This document shows, in pieces, positions 50,098 through 57,847 of a stretch of 64,000 bases of DNA. Positions within the stretch are counted from its first letter, which is position 1, and each line of letters starts with the position of its first letter. The notes under the pieces are model-generated. The model made no database searches and was not told where the DNA came from. It worked only from the letters and a program-made list of their open reading frames with translations. The position numbers and the translations under genes are program-made. Source of the DNA: an uncultured Ruminococcus sp. (GTDB lineage Bacteria; Bacillota; Clostridia; Oscillospirales; Ruminococcaceae); the NCBI RefSeq assembly GCF_934476685.1, contig NZ_CAKSNX010000001.1:372001-436000 (forward strand), written 5' to 3'.

Positions 50098-51111
50098 ATG
50101 AGTGAAATCGAGAAAAACACTTCTGAAGCAGAAGTTCAGGAAATAGTCCAGACATCTGAAGATACCGCTGTTGAAGCAGCAGCTGCTTCCGCACCTGCTA
50201 AAAAGGAAAAGAAGCACAGACTTTCTTACGAAAAGAGAAAGGGACTTTACGGATACGGATTTATCGCTATCTGGATCCTCGGTACGATCTACTTCTTCCT
50301 TTTACCTCTGGTTGAGTCACTTATCTACTCATTCAACCAGACGACCGTTCAGCCGGGCGGAATGGAAATGAAATTCATCGGCTGGGACAACTATGTTAAT
50401 GCTTTCCGTAAGGACCAGGATTATTCTCTGGCACTTGTGAATATGCTGAAAAACACAGCTCTTAAAACACCTCTGATCCTTATTTTCGCTATCTTCATAG
50501 CGATCATACTCAATCAGAAGTTCCACGGAAGAACATTCGCAAGAGCAGTATTCTTCCTCCCTGTTATCATTGCAACAGGTCCTGTCATCGACATCATCAA
50601 CGGTAACATGAGTACAGGCGGATATGCAGGCGGTTCAGAACAGTTCAGCACAATGTTTGAGGCTGACCTCGTTGACCAGCTGCTCAACTTCCTCGGTATT
50701 TATAACATCAGTGATAAGCTGACAGAAACTATCAACTCACTTACAACTGATATATTCAATCTGGTATGGAACTCAGGTATCCAGATCCTTCTTATCCTCT
50801 CAGCTCTCCAGGGTATCTCACCTGCATCTAAGGAAGCTGCACAGATGGAAGGCGCAACATCATGGGAGTTCTTCTGGAAGATCACTCTTCCACACATCAG
50901 CCCTATGATCCTTGCAAGTATCGTTTACACAGTAGTTGACTCATTCGTAGACCCACAGAACGAAGTTATGACTATCGTTCTTAACAAATCAACGAACTGG
51001 GAGCATGGCTATTCAGCCGCAATGGCATGGGCATACTTCGCAATTATCGCAGTTTGTCTCGCAATAGTTTGTGCTATCGTTAACAAGTTCGTTTACTATG
51101 AAGTAGATTAA
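50098..51111 (+). CDS. CUT1-type sugar ABC permease, MalF-like (pair B)
   Basis: 337 residues with a 40-residue cytoplasmic N-terminus rich in Glu/Ala, six helices and EAA loop KEAAQMEGATSWEFFWKITLPHISP (about 243-267). A large loop between helices (about 165-215, STGGYAGGSEQFSTM) is unusual. It starts two bases after DUF5696. With the next gene it forms a second, distinct permease pair. Confidence 0.93.
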   Translation: MSEIEKNTSEAEVQEIVQTSEDTAVEAAAASAPAKKEKKHRLSYEKRKGLYGYGFIAIWILGTIYFFLLPLVESLIYSFNQTTVQPGGMEMKFIGWDNYVNAFRKDQDYSLALVNMLKNTALKTPLILIFAIFIAIILNQKFHGRTFARAVFFLPVIIATGPVIDIINGNMSTGGYAGGSEQFSTMFEADLVDQLLNFLGIYNISDKLTETINSLTTDIFNLVWNSGIQILLILSALQGISPASKEAAQMEGATSWEFFWKITLPHISPMILASIVYTVVDSFVDPQNEVMTIVLNKSTNWEHGYSAAMAWAYFAIIAVCLAIVCAIVNKFVYYEVD

Positions 51112-51123
51112 GGGGGGATTTAA

Positions 51124-52170
51124 GTGGCAACTAAAAAAGAAGAAAAAGAGTTCGAAAAAGAACGCAAGGCTGCTATTAAAGCCCGTCATAAAAAGATGAA
51201 GGAGGACGGTATTGAAAAATACCTCACTCCTGAACAGATCAAGTATAACAGACGTAAGAAAGCGATCGGTACGGTTTGGCCTTTCTTCAGATTTGTTATA
51301 CTGTTCGGTCTTTGCTTCATTATTCTGTATCCGCTGATCTTCATGCTCTCAACAGCATTCAGACCAAACGAGCAGATGAACGATCCGTCTATCGTATGGA
51401 TCCCTAAGAGCTTCACGCTCAGCAACATCTCGGACGTATGGAAGGTAATGAACTTCACAGATACTGTTATAAACACTATCATTCTGAACCTCATCGCTTC
51501 TGTACTTCAGGTAATTACCTGCTCACTTACAGGTTACGGTTTCGCAAGATTTAAGTTTAAGGGTAAGGGAATCCTGTTCGCTATCGTTATTCTTATGATC
51601 ATCGTTCCACCGCAGATCACAACTATCCCACTGTATATGCAGTATGCATACTTCAAGCCACAGTGGCTCGCAAAGCTGCTCACAGGCGGAGAAACAACAC
51701 TCATCAACAGTGGTTGGACAATGTATCTGCCGGCAATGTTCGCAAACGGTATCAAGGCAGGTCTGTTCATCTTCATCTTCCGTCAGTTCTTCAGAGGACT
51801 TCCTAAGGAGCTTGAAGACGCAGCTTACCTCGACGGATGCAGCCCTCTTTACACATATGTAAAGATCATGGTTCCTAACGCAAAGCAGTCATTCCTGACA
51901 GTATTCCTGTTCTCGATCGTATGGTACTGGAACGACTACTATGTATCATCTTCATTCTTCACAAAGAACGATACAGTAGCTCTTATGCTTAAGAACCTCA
52001 ACACAAACCTTACACAGCAGCTCTTTGACGGTCAGTCAGTATCTGTTCGTCAGATCATTGTTTGGCTTGAAGCCGGTTGTCTGCTGTCGATCACACCAAT
52101 ACTTATCATGTATGTATTCTTACAGAGATACTTCATTGAAGGTATTGAAAGATCTGGTCTTGCTAACTAA
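51124..52170 (+). CDS. CUT1-type sugar ABC permease, MalG-like (pair B)
   Basis: 348 residues from GTG 51124 (GGGGGGATTTAA upstream). A long basic cytoplasmic N-terminus (about 1-60, KKEEKEFEKERKAAIKARH) is followed by six helices and EAA loop EDAAYLDGCSPLYTYVKIMVPNAKQ (about 237-261; the second A-A is D-A). Last gene of the locus; a strong terminator follows. Confidence 0.93.
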   Translation: MATKKEEKEFEKERKAAIKARHKKMKEDGIEKYLTPEQIKYNRRKKAIGTVWPFFRFVILFGLCFIILYPLIFMLSTAFRPNEQMNDPSIVWIPKSFTLSNISDVWKVMNFTDTVINTIILNLIASVLQVITCSLTGYGFARFKFKGKGILFAIVILMIIVPPQITTIPLYMQYAYFKPQWLAKLLTGGETTLINSGWTMYLPAMFANGIKAGLFIFIFRQFFRGLPKELEDAAYLDGCSPLYTYVKIMVPNAKQSFLTVFLFSIVWYWNDYYVSSSFFTKNDTVALMLKNLNTNLTQQLFDGQSVSVRQIIVWLEAGCLLSITPILIMYVFLQRYFIEGIERSGLAN

Positions 52171-52190
52171 TTTGTTAAATAGACATTATA

Positions 52191-52222
52191 AAAAGCTGTT
52201 GCCTTATGGCAGCAGCTTTTTT
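52191..52222 (+). terminator. Terminator of the large ABC locus
   Basis: AAAAGCTGTTGCC and GGCAGCAGCTTTT form a 13-bp stem (one G-U) with a TTAT loop, ending in TTTTTT. Confidence 0.92.
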
Positions 52223-52323
52223 GTGTTATGGGGGGATTTTGAGTAGTATAAAGCGGAGAGGGGGGAATAAAAATGGGAAAATAAAAACAGCAAGGGTGTC
52301 CTTGCTGTTTGGGGTTAGCTATA

Positions 52324-52725
52324 CTAAAGCCGTATTTGGAGGTATTTATTTACAAGCTCATTTGACACTTCTTCAAAATTTTCTATCTTTGAGCGATTTT
52401 CTTGAAGAATTGATATAAAGGTTTTTAGTTCATCTTGATTGTATTTCCAATCATCTAAATCCAATCGAAGTACAGCAAGCAGTAAATCTCCTTCATAGTA
52501 TATTACATCAATAAGAGGGTTAGCCTGTAATATATCAATTGCCACTGACAATACAAAGCGTAAGCCAATTTTCTGACCAATTAAGCATCTGATTTCTTCA
52601 TACGACAAGTCTTTTATGGGCTTCTGTCTTGCTTTATGACAGGTTGTTACAACATAAGAAGAAAATGATGGCTCTCCCCAAAAATCTTGCTCTAATTCTT
52701 CAATAGACATCTCATTATCAATCAT
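52324..52725 (-). CDS. CdiI-like contact-dependent inhibition immunity protein (orphan)
   Basis: 133 residues, all soluble. It opens with MSIEELEQDFWGEPSF, has CHKARQKPIKDLSYEEIRCLIGQKIGLRFVLSVAIDILQANPL and YYEGDLLLAVLRLDLDDW. This is the pattern I know from the CdiI_3 immunity family, which neutralises CDI or similar secreted nuclease-type toxins. CAGGTGACATAT supports ATG 52725; the frame to 52812 lies over the promoter. No toxin gene is within the window, so it stands alone, perhaps for immunity against neighbours. Confidence 0.8.
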   Translation of the reverse strand: MIDNEMSIEELEQDFWGEPSFSSYVVTTCHKARQKPIKDLSYEEIRCLIGQKIGLRFVLSVAIDILQANPLIDVIYYEGDLLLAVLRLDLDDWKYNQDELKTFISILQENRSKIENFEEVSNELVNKYLQIRL

Positions 52726-52783
52726 ATATGTCACCTGCAAATTCAGATTTATCGGACAGTCACCACGCCCCTTACTAACCCTT

Positions 52784-52812
52784 ATTATACCAAACAACCG
52801 CCGAAAAGTCAA
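52784..52812 (-). promoter_or_regulatory. Promoter of the CdiI-like gene
   Basis: On the minus strand TTGACT (52807-52812), 17-bp spacer, TATAAT (52784-52789). Confidence 0.85.
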
Positions 52813-52844
52813 TGATTTGGCTTAAAGCAGAAAGGATAATCTTT

Positions 52845-53402
52845 ATGAACAATAACCAGCTTGCGGAAGTCGCAAAAATCCTCGGTGTTTCCGAGGACAT
52901 CATTACCGCTATGTACGATGAGGACAAAAAGGCAGTCTTTGAAGCCCTCGATAACCTGTGGCAGAAAGGCTCTGTCTACATTGAGCTTGCAGAGGTCGCA
53001 AAGTCAACGGGCATCACCCTTGCGACACTTCGCAGTCTTGACTATGAAACCCAGCAGTCTATCGTCTATGAGTTCATGATGGACAGACCGCAGACAGCGA
53101 GCTTGCCGAGCGTCCCGAATTTCCCCGTCCGGCGAGGACCCGTCCGCCCGAGGACTTTTAGTGAAAGTTATATCTCGGTTTCTTCCGAGCGCAAATGGGA
53201 AGTTCAGACCGCAGACAGCGAGCTTGCCGAGCGTCCCGAATTCCCCCGTCCGGGAGGACCCGTCCGCCCGAGGACTTTTAGTGAAAGTCATATCTCGGTT
53301 TCTTCCGAGCGCAAATGGGAAGTTCAGACCGCAGACAGCGAGCTTGCCGAGCGTCCCGAATTACCCCGTCCGGGAGGACCTATTGGAGAGCGCCACGGTT
53401 GA
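52845..53402 (+). CDS. Small helical-repeat protein whose C-terminal half is translated repeat DNA
   Basis: 185 residues from ATG 52845 (AAAGG upstream; the longer frame from 52812 starts inside the opposite promoter). Residues 1-80 hold two similar segments of about 35 residues: LAEVAKILGVSEDIITAMYDEDKKAVFEALD and LAEVAKSTGITLATLRSLDYETQQSIVYEF, each looking like a small helix-turn-helix. From about residue 83 the frame runs through the family C repeats, giving two copies of a 40-residue Pro/Arg/Glu/Ser-rich unit (RPRTFSESYISVSSERKWEV ...). The natural gene likely ended at about 53085 before repeat insertion. Function unknown. Confidence 0.55.
   Translation: MNNNQLAEVAKILGVSEDIITAMYDEDKKAVFEALDNLWQKGSVYIELAEVAKSTGITLATLRSLDYETQQSIVYEFMMDRPQTASLPSVPNFPVRRGPVRPRTFSESYISVSSERKWEVQTADSELAERPEFPRPGGPVRPRTFSESHISVSSERKWEVQTADSELAERPELPRPGGPIGERHG
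53085..53390. repeat. Family C repeat block between the repeat-tailed ORF and prfC
   Basis: Three units, with the CCGCAGACAGCG core starting at 53088, 53209 and 53329 (periods 121 and 120 bp). The last unit ends with CCCCGTCCGGGAGGACC directly against the TAG stop codon of prfC on the minus strand. Orientation matches the ClC-adjacent block at 9.0 kb. Confidence 0.9.
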
Positions 53403-54975
53403 ATTCGGAGAGTTCAAGACCTTCGTTCTTTTCAAGCGCCCAGCGTATGTTCCATTCGCTGGTGAAAAGCAGCAGATAATTGCCCCTGAAATCCTTGACC
53501 AGCTTGGTGTCGCTGGACAGCTTTAACTTCTTTACATCAATGTCTTCGTTGTCTATCCACCTGATGTGGGAGTAGGAAAGACTTTCTTTGTATAGATCAA
53601 CGTTGTATTCGTTCTTCATTCTGTATTCAAAAACTTCAAGCTGAAGTACGCCTACTACACCAACAATTACCTCTTCCATTCCCGTTTCAGGCTCTTGGAA
53701 TATCTGTATCGCACCTTCCTGCGCTATCTGTGTCGCACCCTTGACAAACTGCTTTCTCTTCAGCGTGTCTTTCTGACGTACCCTCATGAAATGCTCTGGT
53801 GCAAAGGTCGGTATAGGCTCAAACTCAAACTTCTTCTTTGGTGAACATATGGTGTCACCAATAGCGAAAATACCAGGATCAAATACACCGATAATGTCGC
53901 CTGCGTATGCCTCGTCAATGATCTCTCGCTCCTGTGCCATTATCTGCTGAGGCTGTGAAAGACGCATCTTCTTGTTGCCCTGAACGTGGAGAACGTCCAT
54001 GTCCTTGTCAAACTTGCCTGAACAAATTCTCAGGAATGTTATTCTGTCCCTATGCGCTTTGTTCATGTTCGCCTGTATCTTGAATACAAAGGCGGAGAAA
54101 TCTTCGTCAAATGGATCTATAAGTCCCTCGCTGGACATTCTTGGTGTAGGCGAGGTGGTCATTTCGAGAAATCTTTCAAGGAAAGGCTCAACACCGAAAT
54201 TCGTCAGCGCAGAACCAAAGAATACCGGCGAAAGCTCACCCTTGCGTACCTTGTCGATATCAAATTCATAGCTTGCGCCGTCAAGAAGTTCAATATCATC
54301 TGCAAGAGTTTCGTGAAGATCAGCACCGATAAGTGTGTCAAGCTCAGGATCGGAAAGGTCTACTTCGGTAGCTGATACCTTGTGGTTTCCGCCGCTTGCC
54401 TCAAATGAGATGATGTGCTTTTTCTCTCTGTCATATACACCCTTGAAATCCTTGCCGCAGCCGATAGGCCAGTTTACAGGATATGTCTGTATGCCAAGTT
54501 CGGACTCGATCTGCTCCATAAGGTCGAAAGGATTTCTTGCCTCTCTGTCCATCTTGTTGATGAAAGTGAAAATAGGGATATGGCGCATTACGCAGACCTT
54601 GAAAAGCTTTCTGGTCTGGTTCTCTACACCCTTTGAAGCGTCGATGACCATTACGGCGGAGTCTGCCGCCATAAGAGTACGGTAGGTGTCCTCAGAGAAG
54701 TCCTGATGTCCCGGAGTGTCGAGGATATTTATGCAGTAGTTGTTGTACTGGAACTGCATAACGGAGGAGGTTACGGAAATACCTCTCTGCTTTTCGATCT
54801 CCATCCAGTCTGAAACAGCGTGACGGGAGTTCTTTTTGCCCTTTACTGCGCCTGCCTGTGCGATAGCACCGCCGTAGAGAAGAAATTTTTCGGTCAGAGT
54901 TGTTTTACCTGCGTCCGGGTGGGATATGATGGCAAAGGTCCTTCGCCTTTTGATTTCGTCCTGCAAATTACTCAA
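53380..54975 (-). CDS. prfC: Peptide chain release factor 3
   Basis: GTPase that recycles RF1/RF2 from the ribosome after termination. 531 residues, the family length. G1 SHPDAGKTTLTE, G2 RGISVTSS, G3 DTPGHQDFSEDT, G4 NKMDREA; RF3-specific domains II and III follow (CSGKFDKDMDVLHVQGNKKMRLSQPQQIMAQ, GVVGVLQLEVFEYRMKNEYNVDL). Translation begins at TTG 54975 with GGAGG six bases upstream. The last residues FNRGALQ end directly at the repeat block, with TAG as stop. Confidence 0.97.
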   Translation of the reverse strand: MSNLQDEIKRRRTFAIISHPDAGKTTLTEKFLLYGGAIAQAGAVKGKKNSRHAVSDWMEIEKQRGISVTSSVMQFQYNNYCINILDTPGHQDFSEDTYRTLMAADSAVMVIDASKGVENQTRKLFKVCVMRHIPIFTFINKMDREARNPFDLMEQIESELGIQTYPVNWPIGCGKDFKGVYDREKKHIISFEASGGNHKVSATEVDLSDPELDTLIGADLHETLADDIELLDGASYEFDIDKVRKGELSPVFFGSALTNFGVEPFLERFLEMTTSPTPRMSSEGLIDPFDEDFSAFVFKIQANMNKAHRDRITFLRICSGKFDKDMDVLHVQGNKKMRLSQPQQIMAQEREIIDEAYAGDIIGVFDPGIFAIGDTICSPKKKFEFEPIPTFAPEHFMRVRQKDTLKRKQFVKGATQIAQEGAIQIFQEPETGMEEVIVGVVGVLQLEVFEYRMKNEYNVDLYKESLSYSHIRWIDNEDIDVKKLKLSSDTKLVKDFRGNYLLLFTSEWNIRWALEKNEGLELSEFNRGALQ

Positions 54976-55177
54976 GCTTATTCCTCCATATATTTAAAGT
55001 CGGTTTAAAATCATACCCTATTATTATAACACAATATCAGCCGCATTGCAAGAGCTTAAAGGCGGCTAAAACATATTTATATAAGCAAATTGCGGTGTAT
55101 TATCTGACAAGGCTCAGCATAATTGTGTTCACTAGATGAAACTATGCGCTCAGAGGGTCGGCAGGGGTGTTTTATAC

Positions 55178-55206
55178 TTGCTTTTTGGTCGGTTTTGTGA
55201 TATTAT
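55178..55206 (+). promoter_or_regulatory. Promoter of the ExbB/ExbD-like operon
   Basis: TTGCTT (55178-55183), 17-bp spacer, TATTAT (55201-55206), 22 bp before the start. The remaining gap back to prfC holds nothing else visible. Confidence 0.65.
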
Positions 55207-55227
55207 GTAATGTAAGGGGGGATCCTA

Positions 55228-55743
55228 ATGAAAAACATATTTTCAGTGATTTTCATGAACCTGTGGGGCTATGATATGATAATTTTCATAACGGCAGTGT
55301 TCACAGGCATAGTTTATTATTTTCTCAGAAGATCCGCCGAAAGGCTTTATAAAAAGATGCATCTGACCGTTTTTGTTCCCGACGGGGGAACGTCACGGAA
55401 AGAGGCTGACAGCGATATATCACAGCTGAGGGAATCTCAGGTGGTGGATATGCGCAACCATACCGCAAAGCTTTACTCTATTTTCGTAAATCTGACGGGA
55501 ATATTTCCGCTGCTGGGAATACTGGGTACGGTAGTTTCGCTGCTGGGTATGGTGTCCGATATGGAGAACGTTACAGGCAACTTTTACGGGGCGCTGACTT
55601 CGACTTTCTGGGGACTTGTGTTCGCTATAATCTTCAAGTTCCTTGACGGCGTTATATCCGCAAAAATAGAGGATAACGAAAAATCCGTTGCACTTTACCT
55701 TGACCGCAACTCGGCAGAAACCAAAGCAGGGGACAAGCTATGA
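55228..55743 (+). CDS. MotA/TolQ/ExbB-family proton-channel protein
   Basis: 171 residues. Three membrane segments: YDMIIFITAVFTGIVYYFL, then after a cytoplasmic loop FVNLTGIFPLLGILGTVVSLLGM and YGALTSTFWGLVFAIIFKF. These last two match the ExbB/TolQ core that encloses the ExbD helix. It lacks the long cytoplasmic tail of MotA or ZorA. GGGGGGATCC precedes the ATG. The next two genes encode ExbD-like partners, which makes a proton-driven motor unit likely. Confidence 0.85.
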   Translation: MKNIFSVIFMNLWGYDMIIFITAVFTGIVYYFLRRSAERLYKKMHLTVFVPDGGTSRKEADSDISQLRESQVVDMRNHTAKLYSIFVNLTGIFPLLGILGTVVSLLGMVSDMENVTGNFYGALTSTFWGLVFAIIFKFLDGVISAKIEDNEKSVALYLDRNSAETKAGDKL

Positions 55744-56354
55744 ACGGCAGCCGCAAAAGCAAGGGCATAGTCATTGAGCTGACCGCCCTGCTCGATGTTA
55801 TACTTATAATGCTGTTCTGGGTGATGATGGATATGCAGAACAACAATGACGAGGTAAAGGCTGACGCTGAAAAGCGTGTGGAGGCTGCGCAGTCGGCTCT
55901 TGAGGACGAAAGGACTCAGTGGCAGGAGCAGCTGGACAGCATACTTGACGATACAAGCCGTCAGGTAGCCGAGGCATGGGAAAAGGCGGAAAGCGTAGAC
56001 AGTCAGGCGGCTCAGAACCAGCAGGCACTTGACGGATATGAACAGGGGCTTCTGGTTACACTTAATCTGAAATATGACGATAACGGCAGAGGGAAGCTTT
56101 ATATCTCTCAGGGAAAAAATAAGAGCGCACAGACGGATATCACCTCGGCAGCTGAGATATCTGCTGAGATAGAGAAGTATTTTGAGGATATGGGTTCTTC
56201 AAAGGAAGATGTGCTGCTGTGTGCGCTTGTATATGACGGCGACAAGGCTCTTTACAGAGATGTAAAGGAGGTCACCGCCGCTGTGGATATGGTGGGAGAA
56301 GTGTATGAAAATTTCTACTGCGCTTATATCAATACCACCAATATCAGCGAATAA
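55740..56354 (+). CDS. ExbD/TolR-like protein with coiled-coil insertion (ExbD-like 1)
   Basis: 204 residues, overlapping the previous gene by 4 bp. One N-terminal membrane helix IELTALLDVILIMLFWVMM carries the Asp expected to bind the proton in ExbD/TolR/MotB. A coiled coil (about 33-90) follows, then a C-terminal domain (about 95-198) with GKLYISQGKNKSAQTDITSAAEISAEIEKYFEDM and LCALVYDGDKALYRDVKEVTAAVDMVGEVY, similar in order to the extracellular ExbD domain. Confidence 0.75.
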   Translation: MNGSRKSKGIVIELTALLDVILIMLFWVMMDMQNNNDEVKADAEKRVEAAQSALEDERTQWQEQLDSILDDTSRQVAEAWEKAESVDSQAAQNQQALDGYEQGLLVTLNLKYDDNGRGKLYISQGKNKSAQTDITSAAEISAEIEKYFEDMGSSKEDVLLCALVYDGDKALYRDVKEVTAAVDMVGEVYENFYCAYINTTNISE

Positions 56355-56399
56355 ATTTCTGAATAACTGAATACATGAATACCGAAAGGACGATAACAA

Positions 56400-56966
56400 A
56401 TGAGCATTGAAAAGGACGTTGAAAAGCTTTATAAAGGCGATATCGAAAAGCAGAAGAAAAATCAGAAAAAGAAAAAGAAGAAAAGGCTTGTTACTTTGCT
56501 TTTTGTAATAATTTTTATAGCCGCAGTGATACTGCTTATGAGGTATCTCGGAATAGGTTTCGGCGGCGGAAAGGGCGAGGGCGGCGAGAGCAGCGGCTCG
56601 GACAAGTCCGTAAGCTCATCAGTTTCGGACGAAAGCCAGACTTCTTCACAGACTACCACAACTGCTGTTCCGAAAGAATATATTGGAATAAAGGTTTCGG
56701 GCAGCACATATCTTTATCAGGGCAGCGAAATAACCCTCGAAAATCTGACTGAAACTATCAGACTTATGAGCGACAATGTTGTGGTGCTTATCACAGACGA
56801 TAATGCGACAAAGAACGCAATGGACGCTCTTACATCTGCTTTTGACAAGACAAAACGTGAATATCTTATAGAGTCTGCGGCGACAGAGTCGGGAGCTGAC
56901 GTTTCGGCAGCGGACAACACAGATTCAGCAGCGCAGTCTGCTACGGCAACTACTCTTGTACCATAA
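56400..56966 (+). CDS. Second ExbD-like protein (single TM with ExbD-type outer domain)
   Basis: 188 residues: a basic cytoplasmic start (KKNQKKKKKKR), TM helix (LVTLLFVIIFIAAVILLMRYLG), a Gly/Ser/Thr-rich linker (about 55-90), then IGIKVSGSTYLYQGSEITLENLTETIRLMSDNVVVLITDDNATKNAMDALTSAF (about 95-148), which follows the strand/helix order and spacing of the ExbD periplasmic domain. The helix lacks the proton-binding Asp seen in the previous protein. The C-terminus is Ala/Ser/Asp-rich and disordered. The similarity was judged by eye. Confidence 0.65.
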   Translation: MSIEKDVEKLYKGDIEKQKKNQKKKKKKRLVTLLFVIIFIAAVILLMRYLGIGFGGGKGEGGESSGSDKSVSSSVSDESQTSSQTTTTAVPKEYIGIKVSGSTYLYQGSEITLENLTETIRLMSDNVVVLITDDNATKNAMDALTSAFDKTKREYLIESAATESGADVSAADNTDSAAQSATATTLVP

Positions 56967-56979
56967 GAAAGGATAAAAA

Positions 56980-57828
56980 ATGCTTGGACTTACAATTGAG
57001 GGCGGCGCAAGCAGAACGGTCTATTCCTGCGGGATACTTGACGCTCTCCTCGAAGAAGATATAATGGCGGATAAGATAATAGGCGTGTCGGCGGGTGCGG
57101 CTTTTGGAGTTTCCTATGCGTCAAGGCAGAAGGGCAGGAACTACCGCCTTGCTACGGAGTTTATGGGGACAAAGAAATATATGGGCATGGGAAATATGCT
57201 CGATCCGTCCAACAGGTGCTACTATAATCTTGATTATGCATGGGACGAAGTGCCGAACAAATGGCTGCCTTATGATTATAAGGCTTTTGAGGAATACAAG
57301 GGCGAATTTTATGCGGTGGTCACAAATGTGAAAAGCGGAAAGGCTGAGTATATGCCTGTTCCGAGAGATGATAAGACATGGCAGCTGCTGAGGGCGACCT
57401 GCGCTCTGCCGATTATGTTCCCAGAGATAGAGATAAACGGCGAAAAATATCTTGACGGCGGTATAGCAGATTCAATACCGTATAAAAAGATGATGGAGCT
57501 TGGCTGCGACAAGAATATAATCATACTTACAAGACCGAGAGATTACAGAAAGACCACAGACAGCCTTACAAAGCTTTGCATGAAGTATTACAGAAAATAT
57601 CCTGAGTTTTCAGAGGCTCTGCGGACAAGGGCGGAGCGTTACAATCAGTGCGTCAGCGAGATAATGACGTTGAAAGAGCAGGGAAAAGTCTTTGTGTTCA
57701 CACCTAAGTCGGTTTTCGGTGTGGGAAGGACAGAGGGCGACCCTAAAAAGCTGGACAGACTTTACCGCCACGGATATAACCACGCAAAGTGGGCAATGGA
57801 AGATCTGAAAAGATATATTTCAAAATAA
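56980..57828 (+). CDS. Patatin-like phospholipase
   Basis: 282 residues. Ser/Asp dyad hydrolase: oxyanion GGASRTVYSCG near the N-terminus, nucleophile in GVSAGA (about 39-44), catalytic Asp in DGGIADSIP (about 156-164). It belongs to the short YjjU/RssA-like branch that cleaves acyl chains of phospholipids. AAAGGA precedes the ATG. It follows the ExbB/ExbD-like genes closely and precedes a membrane-anchored phosphoesterase, so lipid or envelope turnover is a plausible common theme. Confidence 0.9.
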   Translation: MLGLTIEGGASRTVYSCGILDALLEEDIMADKIIGVSAGAAFGVSYASRQKGRNYRLATEFMGTKKYMGMGNMLDPSNRCYYNLDYAWDEVPNKWLPYDYKAFEEYKGEFYAVVTNVKSGKAEYMPVPRDDKTWQLLRATCALPIMFPEIEINGEKYLDGGIADSIPYKKMMELGCDKNIIILTRPRDYRKTTDSLTKLCMKYYRKYPEFSEALRTRAERYNQCVSEIMTLKEQGKVFVFTPKSVFGVGRTEGDPKKLDRLYRHGYNHAKWAMEDLKRYISK

Positions 57829-57847
57829 TTTACGGAAATGGTGTGCT

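Noticed and set aside
53161..53526. 121-residue plus-strand ORF overlapping prfC
   Set aside because: It is a shadow of prfC joined to translated repeat DNA.
55228..56966. Zorya-type defence system
   Set aside because: The ExbB-like protein lacks the long ZorA tail, there is no OmpA-type domain on the partner, and no ZorC/D/E helicase or nuclease follows.
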